A DNA stretch of 64,000 bases from Flavobacterium aquicola (GTDB taxonomy: Bacteria > Bacteroidota > Bacteroidia > Flavobacteriales > Flavobacteriaceae). The position numbers were made by a program, and so were the translations under genes. The notes beneath the pieces were generated by a model that saw nothing but the letters and a program-made list of their open reading frames with translations, ran no database searches and was not told the DNA's origin. Location: positions 372,001-436,000 of the forward strand of contig NZ_QUNI01000002.1 of NCBI RefSeq assembly GCF_003385115.1, given 5' to 3'. This document shows, piece after piece, positions 9,595 to 17,804 of this stretch (within the stretch, counting starts at the first letter, position 1; each line of letters starts with the position of its first letter).

Positions 9595-10536
9595 CTATTT
9601 CAGCTGTAGTTCAATTTTCTTAAAACTCACGTCCATTTCCTTAAAAATTTCTGGAATGCTGTCATTCCAGGGACTAATGTTTCTGCGCAATACAGCTCCG
9701 CTTTTGGTTTCCCCAACTATCAGCATACGATTGACAACAATATTGTTTAAATCCGCTTGTTTTTTAACAGTTTTCTTATAGTTAATTTCCTGATAGAACA
9801 ACAATTTATCCATCGGAATAGTAACTCGTACCCATTTATCACCTAGAACTGCCTGATCCAATTGAAAAATAATTGAACCGTTGAAATTTGTGTTATCGCC
9901 AAGTGTAATTCCAATATTGACTTTACCTTCATCCAAAGCATCAACAATAGAATCATTTACATAATTAACATACATTTTTTTTATATTTTCTACTGTTGGA
10001 ATTCGGGTTTTGGCAGTGTTAATTTTTAAGTCGAATACTAAACTTTTAATATCTCCAAACTTATAGCCTTTCGAAAGGATATTGCATTCAAAACCATTTG
10101 AATGCTGATGGTTCCAATCGGCAATTTTTTTCAATAATATAATATCGAGAGTGCTTACGTTATTACAGCTGTTATTTGCTTTAGCATTACTATTAAAGCT
10201 GTAATTACTTCCTTCCAATTTCAAATTCGTCCACTCAGTGGCACTGCCATTTATAGTATGGTTCCAACCGCTAAAATTTAAATCGGAAAGGTTCCGATCT
10301 TTTACACCACCATCATAATCACCAAGAAGACTGAATATTTTACCTTCAGGAACTATGCCTTGGCCACAATCAACAATAATAGCAGTTGAATAGCCTTCAT
10401 AATTCGTGAACTGCTGTATGTGTTCGCTGTCTGCCTCTGTGTTAATTACAGATAATGGAAGTGATTTATTGCTGCCACACCCTATTAAACAAAAAAACAC
10501 GAAGGGTAAGGAATAAGTTTTAACAAGTGACTGCAT
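9595..10536 (-). CDS. Uncharacterised lipoprotein, jellyroll-like
   Basis: 313 residues with a lipoprotein signal peptide (FVFFCLIGCGSNKS, lipobox Cys about residue 20). I do not recognise the family. The body alternates hydrophobic strands with polar loops. Segments such as KSLVFDLKINTAKTRIP, WVRVTIPMDKLLFYQ and FKKIELQLK resemble the edges of galactose-binding or carbohydrate-binding beta-sandwiches found at the C terminus of Bacteroidota glycosidases. A glycan-related binding role is only a guess. It is a single gene with no partner, convergent with aroE. Confidence 0.6.
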   Translation of the reverse strand: MQSLVKTYSLPFVFFCLIGCGSNKSLPLSVINTEADSEHIQQFTNYEGYSTAIIVDCGQGIVPEGKIFSLLGDYDGGVKDRNLSDLNFSGWNHTINGSATEWTNLKLEGSNYSFNSNAKANNSCNNVSTLDIILLKKIADWNHQHSNGFECNILSKGYKFGDIKSLVFDLKINTAKTRIPTVENIKKMYVNYVNDSIVDALDEGKVNIGITLGDNTNFNGSIIFQLDQAVLGDKWVRVTIPMDKLLFYQEINYKKTVKKQADLNNIVVNRMLIVGETKSGAVLRRNISPWNDSIPEIFKEMDVSFKKIELQLK

Positions 10537-10808
10537 GCTCTATAAAAATATTTTTTTTTATACAAATCTATAAATACTATTGTCAGCTATTTGGAAATCA
10601 AAAGCTAAAATAAATATAATGAAACAATTCACAATAGCCCAAAAATACATCTTTACCGATTCTAAAAATCCATTGTCAGGATATCATTTCTTCTCTTACT
10701 TATTTTTTATAAACTAAAAAAAAAGAATCAACTAAGTAGAAAGAGTTTAAACAGTATCCGAAAAGAAAGAATTCTCTTTATAACACAGCTATAAACAGAA
10801 GTTTTATT

Positions 10809-10838
10809 TTGTATTGTGGCGCACCTTTAGTATCTTTC
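10809..10838 (+). promoter_or_regulatory. Promoter for the DUF349 gene (TTG-N19-TATCTTTC)
   Basis: TTG at 10809-10811 is 19 bp upstream of TATCTTTC (10831-10838), a one-mismatch version of TAnnTTTG. The elements lie inside the frame that opens upstream, so translation from the TTG at 10814 is unlikely and the ATG at 10874 is preferred. Confidence 0.45.
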
Positions 10839-10873
10839 GCATTCAAAAAATAAAAACCTTATACATTCACAAA

Positions 10874-12886
10874 ATGTTAGAAGAAAAGAACGATAACCTG
10901 TCAATTCAAGAAAATGAGACAGACGGAAAAACAGCAAATGAATTGCAGGAAGCAGTTCAATCAGAAGCGTCTATAGTAACCGAAAATGAAAGCAGTGATC
11001 TTGCGGCAGGGGAAAATACAGTAAATCCTGTTTCTGAACCAGTAACTGCTGATGAAGATGCTACGGACGAAAAACAAAACGTAATCGACGCTATAGCGGA
11101 AACAAATGCCGAAGAAAGCGAAGATGAAACGTTAAAAGAACGCCATGATATACCAATGCTTGATTATGAAGCATTGCCAATGGATACACTTGTAAATGAA
11201 TTGAAAAATTTAGTTACAAATGAAAAAGTGATGTCCATCAAAGAGCATGTCGAAGAAATCCGAAAAGCATTTTTAGCAAAATACAACCACCTTATCGAAG
11301 AAAAAAGAGAAGAATTCAATCAGGAAAATCAAGATCCTAATGAAGAATTTCAATACCATTCTCCTCTAAAATCAAAGTTCGATCAATATTATACAATTTA
11401 CAAAGACAATAAAAATACTCATTTTAAGAGCTTACAATCCAATTTAAAATCCAACTTGGAAGTTCGATTGGCTATTGTAGAGGAACTAAAAGAATTAATC
11501 AATCCGCAGGCCAACATCAAAGACACTTTAAATCATTTTAATGAGTTAAGAGACCGTTGGAAAAATGCTGGATCGATTCCAAAAGACAAATACAACCACG
11601 TTTGGAATAATTATCATTTTCACGTTGAGAATTTTTATGACTATCTGCACTTAGACAGAGAAGCTAGGGATATTGATTTCAAATACAATTTGGAACAAAA
11701 ACAAAAAATCGTCGCGCGTGTTGAAGAACTGCTTAAAGAGGCTGATATCAATAAAGCTTTTAGAGAATTACAGGATTTACACCGCATCTGGAAAGAAGAT
11801 ATTGGTCCTGTTTCTAGAGAACACCGTGATGAAATCTGGAACCAATTCAGTGAACTTACAAAAAAAATGCACGATAAACGTGAAATTTTGTTCGAAAACT
11901 TAAGAGGAACTGAACTTGAAAACTTAGAAAAGAAAAAAGAAATTATTGCCAAAATTGAAGTTTTAGCAACCGAAAAAGTGAATGCGCATTCACAATGGCT
12001 TTCCCAAATTGAAAAAGTAGAAGCACTGCGTTCTGAGTTTTTCTCAGCCGGAAAAGTTCCATCTGACGTGAATGAGGCTACTTGGTCTGCTTTCAAAACT
12101 GCCGTTAGAAACTTCAACAGTTTCAAAAATTCTTTCTACAAAGACATCAAAAAAGATCAGAACGACAATCTGAATAAAAAAATAGCTTTGGTTAAAAAAG
12201 CCAAAGAATTACAGGAAAGCGTTGATTTTGCCAGCACTACTCCTATCATGAAACAAATTCAGGAAGACTGGAAAAAAATTGGTCATGTTCCTAGAAAATA
12301 TTCGGATAAAATCTGGAACGAATTTAGAGAAGCCTGCAACCATTATTTTGATAAGTTAAAAGAGCACAAAAACGTTGAAAACGCAGACGAAGTTGAAGCT
12401 TTTGACAAGAAGAAAACTTATCTGGAAACATTGAGAGAATTCCAATTGACTGGTGATCACAAAACCGATTTGGATGCCATCAAACTGCATATTGAAACTT
12501 GGAAAAACTTTGGTAAAGTTCCTTTCCCAAGAAGACATATCGAAGGGAAATTCAACAAAATCCTGGATGCATTGTTCGAAAAATTAAGCTTAAGCAAAAA
12601 GGATACTGAAATGATGCGTTTCTCCAACAGAATGGAGAATCTTTCTGAAAGTAACGATACCAGAAAACTCGATAATGAGAAAATTTTCCTAATACGCAAA
12701 ATTGAAGAAGTACAAAATGAAATTTTCCAATTGGAGAATAACATTCAGTTTTTTACCAATACCAAAAATGCAAAAAAAGAAAATTCGATTGTATTAGAAG
12801 TCCGTAAAAACATCGCTATTCACAAAGAAAGTCTGGATGTTTGGAAAGAAAAACTAAAACAACTGCGGAATTTGAATCAGGAATAA
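10874..12886 (+). CDS. DUF349 domain-containing protein
   Basis: 670-residue cytoplasmic protein. Residues about 1-90 are acidic and low complexity (Glu, Asn, Thr, Ala), and the rest is helical coiled coil. Several DUF349 repeats are visible from the recurring pattern 'W+..g.vP+....iWn.F': RWKNAGSIPKDKYNHVWNNY, IWKEDIGPVSREHRDEIWNQ, DWKKIGHVPRKYSDKIWNEF and TWKNFGKVPFPRRHIEGKF. The family is common in Bacteroidota and its biochemical role is not established. The ATG at 10874 is chosen over the in-frame TTG 60 bp upstream because a promoter-like element lies between them. Confidence 0.85.
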   Translation: MLEEKNDNLSIQENETDGKTANELQEAVQSEASIVTENESSDLAAGENTVNPVSEPVTADEDATDEKQNVIDAIAETNAEESEDETLKERHDIPMLDYEALPMDTLVNELKNLVTNEKVMSIKEHVEEIRKAFLAKYNHLIEEKREEFNQENQDPNEEFQYHSPLKSKFDQYYTIYKDNKNTHFKSLQSNLKSNLEVRLAIVEELKELINPQANIKDTLNHFNELRDRWKNAGSIPKDKYNHVWNNYHFHVENFYDYLHLDREARDIDFKYNLEQKQKIVARVEELLKEADINKAFRELQDLHRIWKEDIGPVSREHRDEIWNQFSELTKKMHDKREILFENLRGTELENLEKKKEIIAKIEVLATEKVNAHSQWLSQIEKVEALRSEFFSAGKVPSDVNEATWSAFKTAVRNFNSFKNSFYKDIKKDQNDNLNKKIALVKKAKELQESVDFASTTPIMKQIQEDWKKIGHVPRKYSDKIWNEFREACNHYFDKLKEHKNVENADEVEAFDKKKTYLETLREFQLTGDHKTDLDAIKLHIETWKNFGKVPFPRRHIEGKFNKILDALFEKLSLSKKDTEMMRFSNRMENLSESNDTRKLDNEKIFLIRKIEEVQNEIFQLENNIQFFTNTKNAKKENSIVLEVRKNIAIHKESLDVWKEKLKQLRNLNQE

Positions 12887-12910
12887 AATTATTTCCTTAA
12901 CAGATATTGA

Positions 12911-12941
12911 GCCTCAAACCGATAAGTTTGAGGCTTTTTTT
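12911..12941 (+). terminator. Intrinsic terminator
   Basis: 9-bp inverted repeat GCCTCAAAC / GTTTGAGGC, 6-base loop, followed by T7. Confidence 0.85.
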
Positions 12942-13006
12942 GAATAAAATACACAATTTTAACTTTCATTTACCATATAACATTCTTAAACCAAAAACTT
13001 AATCTC

Positions 13007-13014
13007 TATTTTTG
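13007..13014 (+). promoter_or_regulatory. -7 promoter element TATTTTTG immediately before an ATG
   Basis: A perfect TAnnTTTG match ends only 4 bp before the ATG at 13019. By the usual geometry, transcription would start on or next to the A of the ATG, giving a leaderless mRNA. No -33 TTG was seen. Confidence 0.4.
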
Positions 13015-13018
13015 CAGT

Positions 13019-13366
13019 ATGAAGAACTTTTGGAAATTTATTGTATTTATTGGACTGCTGATGCAGTTCGGTTTTGCCTATAGCGCAAATCACGATACTA
13101 TAATTTCTTTTCAAAAGGAAAGCAGTACTGATATTAACAAAGAAAGTTTAAGTGTTTCTCATTTCGTTCAGCCGAGTATAGAAAGAGGAACTCCTGATCT
13201 AAAATCCAACAGCCGTATTCCTGTTGACATAAACGACAGCAATACTTTACTCCCATTATTTTCTAGCCTTAAAGAAAATAACCTAAAAATAATTCTATCG
13301 GATCAAGACATCGACAGATGCACAAAAGTTTCGATTCTATTATTTCCCTTCCATTATTTTTGGTGA
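13019..13366 (+). CDS. Small secreted protein of unknown function
   Basis: 115 residues beginning with a clear signal peptide (MKNFWKFIVFIGLLMQFGFAYSA, cleavage about residue 23). The mature part is about 90 residues, polar, with no recognised motif and one Cys near the C terminus (DRCTKVSILLFPFHYFW). The first Met is needed for the signal peptide, which makes the very short distance to the -7 box notable. It is followed by a small hairpin and another small orphan gene. I do not recognise a family. Confidence 0.5.
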   Translation: MKNFWKFIVFIGLLMQFGFAYSANHDTIISFQKESSTDINKESLSVSHFVQPSIERGTPDLKSNSRIPVDINDSNTLLPLFSSLKENNLKIILSDQDIDRCTKVSILLFPFHYFW

Positions 13367-13390
13367 TTTAATACCATGATTCCGTTTTAA

Positions 13391-13410
13391 AAAAGTCAAA
13401 AGACTTTTAT
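13391..13410 (+). terminator. Weak hairpin terminator
   Basis: AAAAGTC / GACTTTT inverted repeat with a 4-base loop and T-rich end, 24 bp after the stop of the small secreted protein gene. It is AU-rich and short, so it may be weak. Confidence 0.45.
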
Positions 13411-13473
13411 AGCTTCCTGATTCCTTCTGAATTCAGGAGAACAAATCATTATATAATTACTAAAAATAAAAAC

Positions 13474-13944
13474 ATGGATACATCCGTAACAATAATCGGT
13501 CTTATAATTACAATCTTAATAGGCATTCCAATAACTTTAGTCTTCCGTTCTAACATAACAAACAGAGCAAAAATAAAAGATATAAAGAAACAGTACAGCC
13601 AAAACAATCATTATAACTTTGAACACACCGAAACACAGAACAAGAAGATTCTATCTATAGATCAAAAAAACAAAGGGTTTCTTCTTATCGATTTCAGTTA
13701 TAAAAAGGACACTGCTTATTTTGTAGATTTAAAAAACATTATTTTGTGCAACCTATTAACAACTAATGAATCTAAATCAAATACCGTTTCAAAAGTCGAA
13801 ATAGAATTAGTTCATAAAAATTCTATGAAAAAAGAATTGATTCCAATTTACAATATCGAAAATCAATATTTAGATTTTAACTGTTTGTTTGAAGATCACA
13901 AACTAGCCCAAAAATGGGTTGGTTTAATCAATAAAACCATATAA
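13474..13944 (+). CDS. Small membrane-anchored protein of unknown function
   Basis: 156 residues with one N-terminal transmembrane helix (VTIIGLIITILIGIPITLVF, residues about 5-24) followed by a basic stretch and a soluble domain of about 120 residues, probably cytoplasmic by the positive-inside rule. The soluble part has alternating strands (KGFLLIDFSYKKDTAYFVDL, KVEIELVHKN) and ends in a helix (LAQKWVGLINKTI), a shape resembling PH-like domains, but this is only an impression. No family was recognised. It is flanked by a palindrome and the hemN control region downstream. Confidence 0.55.
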   Translation: MDTSVTIIGLIITILIGIPITLVFRSNITNRAKIKDIKKQYSQNNHYNFEHTETQNKKILSIDQKNKGFLLIDFSYKKDTAYFVDLKNIILCNLLTTNESKSNTVSKVEIELVHKNSMKKELIPIYNIENQYLDFNCLFEDHKLAQKWVGLINKTI

Positions 13945-13951
13945 TAAATCA

Positions 13952-13979
13952 ACAAAGAGGCTCAAAAGAGCCTCTTTGT
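13952..13979. terminator. Strong palindromic hairpin
   Basis: Perfect 12-bp inverted repeat ACAAAGAGGCTC / GAGCCTCTTTGT with loop AAAA, just downstream of the preceding stop. It lacks a long T tract beyond TTTGT, so termination is probable but not certain. Confidence 0.65.
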
Positions 13980-14001
13980 CCGTATATGATTACAACAAAA
14001 T

Positions 14002-14015
14002 ATGACAATTATCAT
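14002..14015 (+). promoter_or_regulatory. Crp/Fnr-type operator upstream of hemN
   Basis: ATGACAATTATCAT, an interrupted dyad ATGAY-N4-ATCAT. The identical 14 bases occur at 23421-23434 before ccoS, and ATGATATTTATCAT occurs at 25924-25937 between ccoI and the Fnr-like gene. The centre at 14008.5 is 36.5 bp upstream of the last G of the hemN -7 box, which corresponds to about -40.5 from the inferred start of transcription. It is probably bound by the Fnr-like protein encoded at 25977-26657 (inference). Confidence 0.7.
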
Positions 14016-14037
14016 TTTAATCCAAAAAAAGTCAGCC

Positions 14038-14045
14038 TAATTTTG
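14038..14045 (+). promoter_or_regulatory. -7 promoter element of hemN (TAATTTTG)
   Basis: Perfect TAnnTTTG match 24 bp upstream of the ATG at 14070. Its fixed distance from the dyad operator repeats at ccoS and ccoI. It lies inside the longer open frame that begins at 13986, so that upstream start is rejected. Confidence 0.68.
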
Positions 14046-14069
14046 TCATTTACATTAAAATGCGAAATT

Positions 14070-15434
14070 ATGAAAACCTCACTAATTCAAAAATACAATG
14101 TACCAGGGCCTCGTTACACAAGCTATCCTACGGTTCCTTATTGGGATGAGTCAGGATTTACAAAGGAAATTTGGCTTCAGACCCTAAAAAAATCTTTTCA
14201 GGAAAGTAATGACAAGGAAGGCATAAGTCTATATATCCATCTACCGTTTTGTGAAAGTTTGTGCACCTTTTGCGGCTGTAATAAACGCATCACCAAAAAT
14301 CACAATGTCGAAAACCCATATATTGAAGCAGTTTTAAAAGAATGGAATCTTTACTGCGAAATATTGGACGAAAAACCAAAAATAAAAGAAATTCATTTGG
14401 GCGGAGGAACTCCAACATTTTTCTCAATAGAAAGCCTTGAAACCTTAATGAATGGAATATTTTCAAAAGCCGAAAAAGCAGAAAACTATGAGTTCAGTTT
14501 TGAGGGACATCCAAACAATACGACTCTTGCCCATTTGCAGAAATTATATGATTTAGGTTTTAGAAGAGTGAGTTTTGGCGTTCAAGATTATTCTGAAAAA
14601 GTACAAAAAGCGATTCACCGAATTCAGCCTTTTCATAATGTAGCCAAAGTTACTTTTTGGGCAAAAAAAATAGGATATACTTCCATCGGTCATGATATAA
14701 TCTTTGGCCTGCCATTTCAGGAAGTTAAAAATATAGTGGATACAATCGAAAAAACAAATTCATTACAGCCCGATCGGTTGGCCTTTTACAGTTATGCTCA
14801 TGTACCTTGGATAAAAGGAAACGGACAGCGCGGATTTCATGATGAAGACATTCCAAAAGACGATGCCAAAAGAAAACTGTACGAAGTTGGAAAAGAACTG
14901 CTTTTTGAAAATGAGTATTACGAAATTGGAATGGATCATTTTGCCTTGAAGTCAGACAGTTTATATAAATCATTTGATACTAAAAAACTGCACCGAAACT
15001 TTATGGGCTACAGCTCTTCCAAAACCCAACTGATGATTGGATTGGGCGTTTCATCCATCAGCGACAGCTGGTACAGTTTTGCACAAAATGTCAAAACAAT
15101 CGAAGAATATTACGAAGTATTGAAATCAGACGAATTGCCGGTTTACAGAGGTCATTTATTATCTGCAGAAGATTTAATCATCAGAAAACACATTCTGAAT
15201 CTGATGTGCCAATTTGAAACCAGCTGGGAGGATGCAGCAAATTATGTTCCTGAAATTCCTGAAATTATAATACAACTGAAAGAAATGGAAACTGATGGTT
15301 TACTGATTATAGAAAAAAACAAAATCATTGTAACCGAAGAGGGAAAACCATATGTGCGCAACATCTGCATGGCATTTGATTTAAGATTAAAAAGAAAAGC
15401 ACCAGAAACAGCATTGTTTTCAATGACAATTTAA
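14070..15434 (+). CDS. hemN: Oxygen-independent coproporphyrinogen III oxidase
   Basis: 454-residue radical SAM enzyme that decarboxylates coproporphyrinogen III to protoporphyrinogen IX without oxygen in heme synthesis. The N-terminal KYNVPGPRYTSYPTVPYW is a HemN signature. The cluster motif CESLCTFCGC gives Cys 61, 65, 68 and 70, matching the spacing CX3CX2CXC of HemN. IHLGGGTPTFF is the SAM-contacting glycine motif. Length agrees with E. coli HemN (457). The start at MKTSLIQ is chosen because operator and -7 box lie upstream inside the longer frame. Low-oxygen induction by the Fnr-like regulator is inferred. Confidence 0.95.
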   Translation: MKTSLIQKYNVPGPRYTSYPTVPYWDESGFTKEIWLQTLKKSFQESNDKEGISLYIHLPFCESLCTFCGCNKRITKNHNVENPYIEAVLKEWNLYCEILDEKPKIKEIHLGGGTPTFFSIESLETLMNGIFSKAEKAENYEFSFEGHPNNTTLAHLQKLYDLGFRRVSFGVQDYSEKVQKAIHRIQPFHNVAKVTFWAKKIGYTSIGHDIIFGLPFQEVKNIVDTIEKTNSLQPDRLAFYSYAHVPWIKGNGQRGFHDEDIPKDDAKRKLYEVGKELLFENEYYEIGMDHFALKSDSLYKSFDTKKLHRNFMGYSSSKTQLMIGLGVSSISDSWYSFAQNVKTIEEYYEVLKSDELPVYRGHLLSAEDLIIRKHILNLMCQFETSWEDAANYVPEIPEIIIQLKEMETDGLLIIEKNKIIVTEEGKPYVRNICMAFDLRLKRKAPETALFSMTI

Positions 15435-15500
15435 AAAAGACATAAGGATAGATTAATCCTTTAAAGCATCATCTTAATTATTAAATTCATCTTTTTTTAA

Positions 15501-15630
15501 GCTCTTGGGGCGTGTCCCTCCGTCTCGTCCGAAAAAAGACGAGACTGCAGGCCGGGCTGTACGTTCCCGCTTTTTTTTGATCCCGTAAAAAGCGGGATCA
15601 AAAAAAGAGCTCCACTGCCATCCCTCACGC
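15501..15630. repeat. GC-rich palindromic intergenic element
   Basis: A GC-richer island in AT-rich surroundings. It contains GGGGCGTGTCCCTCCGTC at the left, a hairpin GTCTCGTC / GACGAGAC (15522-15545), CCGGGCTGTACGTTCCCGC, a second long hairpin TTTTTTGATCCCG / CGGGATCAAAAAA (about 15573-15605), and CTCCACTGCCATCCCTCACGC at the right. From memory, elements with this layout are dispersed in Flavobacteriaceae genomes. It encodes no protein and lies between hemN and a convergent gene. Confidence 0.6.
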
Positions 15631-15695
15631 AAACAGAGAATTATCTCAGGTAGTTTTGCATAAAGTACTCCAGAATAATATTTACATAACTGAAT

Positions 15696-16868
15696 CTATG
15701 CAGTTTTAGAACTGAATTCGGCATATGCATTCGTTTTCATAATGTCTATTTTGAAATCGCCGTCTTCGTCTTTCATAATAATAACACTGTCAAAACCTAA
15801 TTTATCAAGTTTTTCAATTGTCGCCAATTCTCCTTCCTGAAGCTGCAAAACTCTTCGCAACAGCCAATCGGACAAAGCTTTGTTTGGATTTGTCATTAAG
15901 GCTTTTGAATTTTCCTGGCAGACTTTTGCAGTAAAAATTTCGCCAGTTGGAATCTGCAAATTAAAATCCTGATCCCGTTTAGGAAAGAAATCCGGATAAT
16001 TTTTATGCAGTTCAGCAGGAATTGGAATGTAAATTTCTCCAAAATCTCTTTTTCTTCCATTCGCATTCCATTGATTTAAACCGCTTCTCTCAAAAATAAA
16101 TTTTTCTCCTTTCTGAATACCGTAAAGAGGCAGAATCACATAATTTTCACCTTTTACAAGTTTATCAGAAGCTGTTTTTAAATTCTTATTTTCTTCAAAC
16201 AGCTCAAGCAGCAAAGAATATGGATCTTCGATTATATCAATTGGCAGACGAAAAGCACTCTGCGGAATAATAAACTTTCTAAAAAGTGTACTTTTTGAAT
16301 AATTGAAAGTGTATAAATTATGTCCGTCTTCAAACTGTAGACTCGTTTTATTATCCTTTACCGAATGAATATTAGCAACATCAATCAGATTATAATCTGT
16401 TTCAAAAAGCAATAATTCTTTTTCTCTGCGGGCGACAATATGATAAAGTGAATTCTCAATATCATAAACACGATTCGCTAAATTTATTCTGTCGTTTCTA
16501 AATTCACCAAGCTTTACAGCAAGATCCTTACCTTTAAAATCCTTTAAAGTTCTCGACAAAGAATTGAATTCTGCTACCTTTTCGGTACTGGAACTACCAT
16601 TAGAGACAAAAGTTTTGAGACCGACACCAAGTGAATTATAATTGGCGTCAAAAGCAGTATCAGATCGGGAAAGATTTCCTGCATTAAAACTTCTGCAGAA
16701 AATATTCTCAGCTACCCGATAATTGATAAATGGAACAGCACTTTCGCTGAAAAGACCCGAAAGTTTTGAAACTGCCGAAAGTAATTTTAGGTAATTCCCG
16801 TTGTTTTCTATGTCAATTTCTGCAAAAGACTTCATAAAACACTCAAAATTGGTTGCTAATTCATTCAA
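15696..16868 (-). CDS. Uncharacterised protein, possibly a restriction-endonuclease-like nuclease
   Basis: 390 residues, no signal peptide or membrane segment. The pattern AENIFCRSFNAGNLSRSDTA, then GVGLKTF and AEFNSLSR, then YHIVARREKELLLFE and FNYSKSTLFRKF recalls, from memory, type II restriction endonucleases of the NgoFVII-like group. The Asp-rich strand followed by GLK could be part of a PD-(D/E)XK-like core, but no convincing ExK was seen. No methyltransferase lies next to it. C-terminal residues about 280-385 form a separate domain (EIYIPIPAELHKNYPDFFP). The family call is uncertain; treat as hypothetical with a nuclease hint. Confidence 0.45.
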   Translation of the reverse strand: MNELATNFECFMKSFAEIDIENNGNYLKLLSAVSKLSGLFSESAVPFINYRVAENIFCRSFNAGNLSRSDTAFDANYNSLGVGLKTFVSNGSSSTEKVAEFNSLSRTLKDFKGKDLAVKLGEFRNDRINLANRVYDIENSLYHIVARREKELLLFETDYNLIDVANIHSVKDNKTSLQFEDGHNLYTFNYSKSTLFRKFIIPQSAFRLPIDIIEDPYSLLLELFEENKNLKTASDKLVKGENYVILPLYGIQKGEKFIFERSGLNQWNANGRKRDFGEIYIPIPAELHKNYPDFFPKRDQDFNLQIPTGEIFTAKVCQENSKALMTNPNKALSDWLLRRVLQLQEGELATIEKLDKLGFDSVIIMKDEDGDFKIDIMKTNAYAEFSSKTA

Positions 16869-16981
16869 TTAATATGCAGTTAACTAAATTTTCAGCTTGA
16901 ATATAAAGTTTACTATTCGCCAAATTTAACAAAATGTAATTTTCTAAATCTCTTTAATTAGAAAACCTTTTATGAAACTAA

Positions 16982-17683
16982 TTAATGACAATTAGCTTTT
17001 TCCTGTATAAATAAACTCATATTTGAGGGAGAAACATAAGGAATTCCAAGACCCAATCCTCTCAAAATAAATAATACGCCAATTGCAACTCCTACATACG
17101 GAATCACTTTTTGAATCCTATTCCGAATAGAAATTGTTAGAAATGAGTTGACATATACCACCAGACTCATAAGAGGCACGGTTCCTAAACCAAAGAGCAA
17201 CATATACAGTACTCCAAAACCAGCGCTCTGCATAGCGATTGCGCCAAACAAAGCTACATAGACCATACCGCAGGGCAGAAAACCATTCAGCAGCCCGATG
17301 ATAAAAAGAGATTTGAAACTTTTATTTTTGAAATGACTGCCCAGATTTTGCTTGATTTTTGAAATCCAGCAATAAACTGGTTTCGAGAAATTATATTTGG
17401 CAAAAATCTTTTCGGGAATTACAATTACCAAAATCATCGCAGCTCCAATAAAAATAGATAGTTGCTGCTGAATACCGGCCAGAAACAAACCTTTACCCAA
17501 CAGTCCAAAAAGCAAACCAATACTTCCATAAGCTGTTAATCTTCCTAAATGATAAGTAATAATCTGGATTACTTTTTTAGCAGGATTATTTCGCTCCACA
17601 GGCAGCATCATAGCGATAGGACCGCACATTCCCACGCAGTGAAAACTACTGATTAAACCAAATAAAAAAGCAGTATAAAGCAT
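16982..17683 (-). CDS. TauE/SafE-family membrane protein of the cbb3 oxidase cluster
   Basis: 233-residue integral membrane protein with about six helices. It starts MLYTAFLFGLISSFHCVGMCGPIAMMLP; the HCXGMCGP motif is typical of the UreH/SafE-like proteins found at the end of cbb3 oxidase operons and may bind copper. NGFLPCGMVYVALFGA repeats a similar Pro-Cys-Gly motif in the middle. It is the last gene of the cco run. A role in copper delivery to or assembly of the oxidase is inferred from motif and context; direct sulfite export is less likely. Confidence 0.78.
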   Translation of the reverse strand: MLYTAFLFGLISSFHCVGMCGPIAMMLPVERNNPAKKVIQIITYHLGRLTAYGSIGLLFGLLGKGLFLAGIQQQLSIFIGAAMILVIVIPEKIFAKYNFSKPVYCWISKIKQNLGSHFKNKSFKSLFIIGLLNGFLPCGMVYVALFGAIAMQSAGFGVLYMLLFGLGTVPLMSLVVYVNSFLTISIRNRIQKVIPYVGVAIGVLFILRGLGLGIPYVSPSNMSLFIQEKANCH

Positions 17684-17804
17684 TGTGATTTTAGATTTTA
17701 GATTGCAGATTTTAGATTGCAGATTTGGGCAAGAATGATTTAAAAACTAAATCTTATTTTCTCCAACTTCTTTAATCTATCCTCTTTTATCTATTTTCTT
17801 TATT
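17684..17804. repeat. Short direct repeats TTTTAGATTGCAGA
   Basis: About 17690-17725 holds two tandem copies of a TTTTAGATTGCAGA-type word, preceded by a partial copy. It lies between ccoH and the TauE/SafE-like gene. The words resemble other low-complexity intergenic repeats in the window. No gene is seen. Confidence 0.45.

Noticed and set aside
11641..12126. 161-codon open frame on the minus strand
   Set aside because: It is antisense to the DUF349 gene. Its Ser/Phe-rich, low-information composition is what the complement of a Lys/Glu-rich coiled-coil gene gives.
13986..14069. Start of hemN at the first ATG of its frame
   Set aside because: The extension holds the dyad operator and -7 box, and the HemN family begins at the MKTSLIQKYNVPGPRYTSYP region.
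17690..17730. Tandem TTTTAGATTGCAGA words as a CRISPR-like array
   Set aside because: Repeats are too short and directly tandem without unique spacers, and no cas genes are present.
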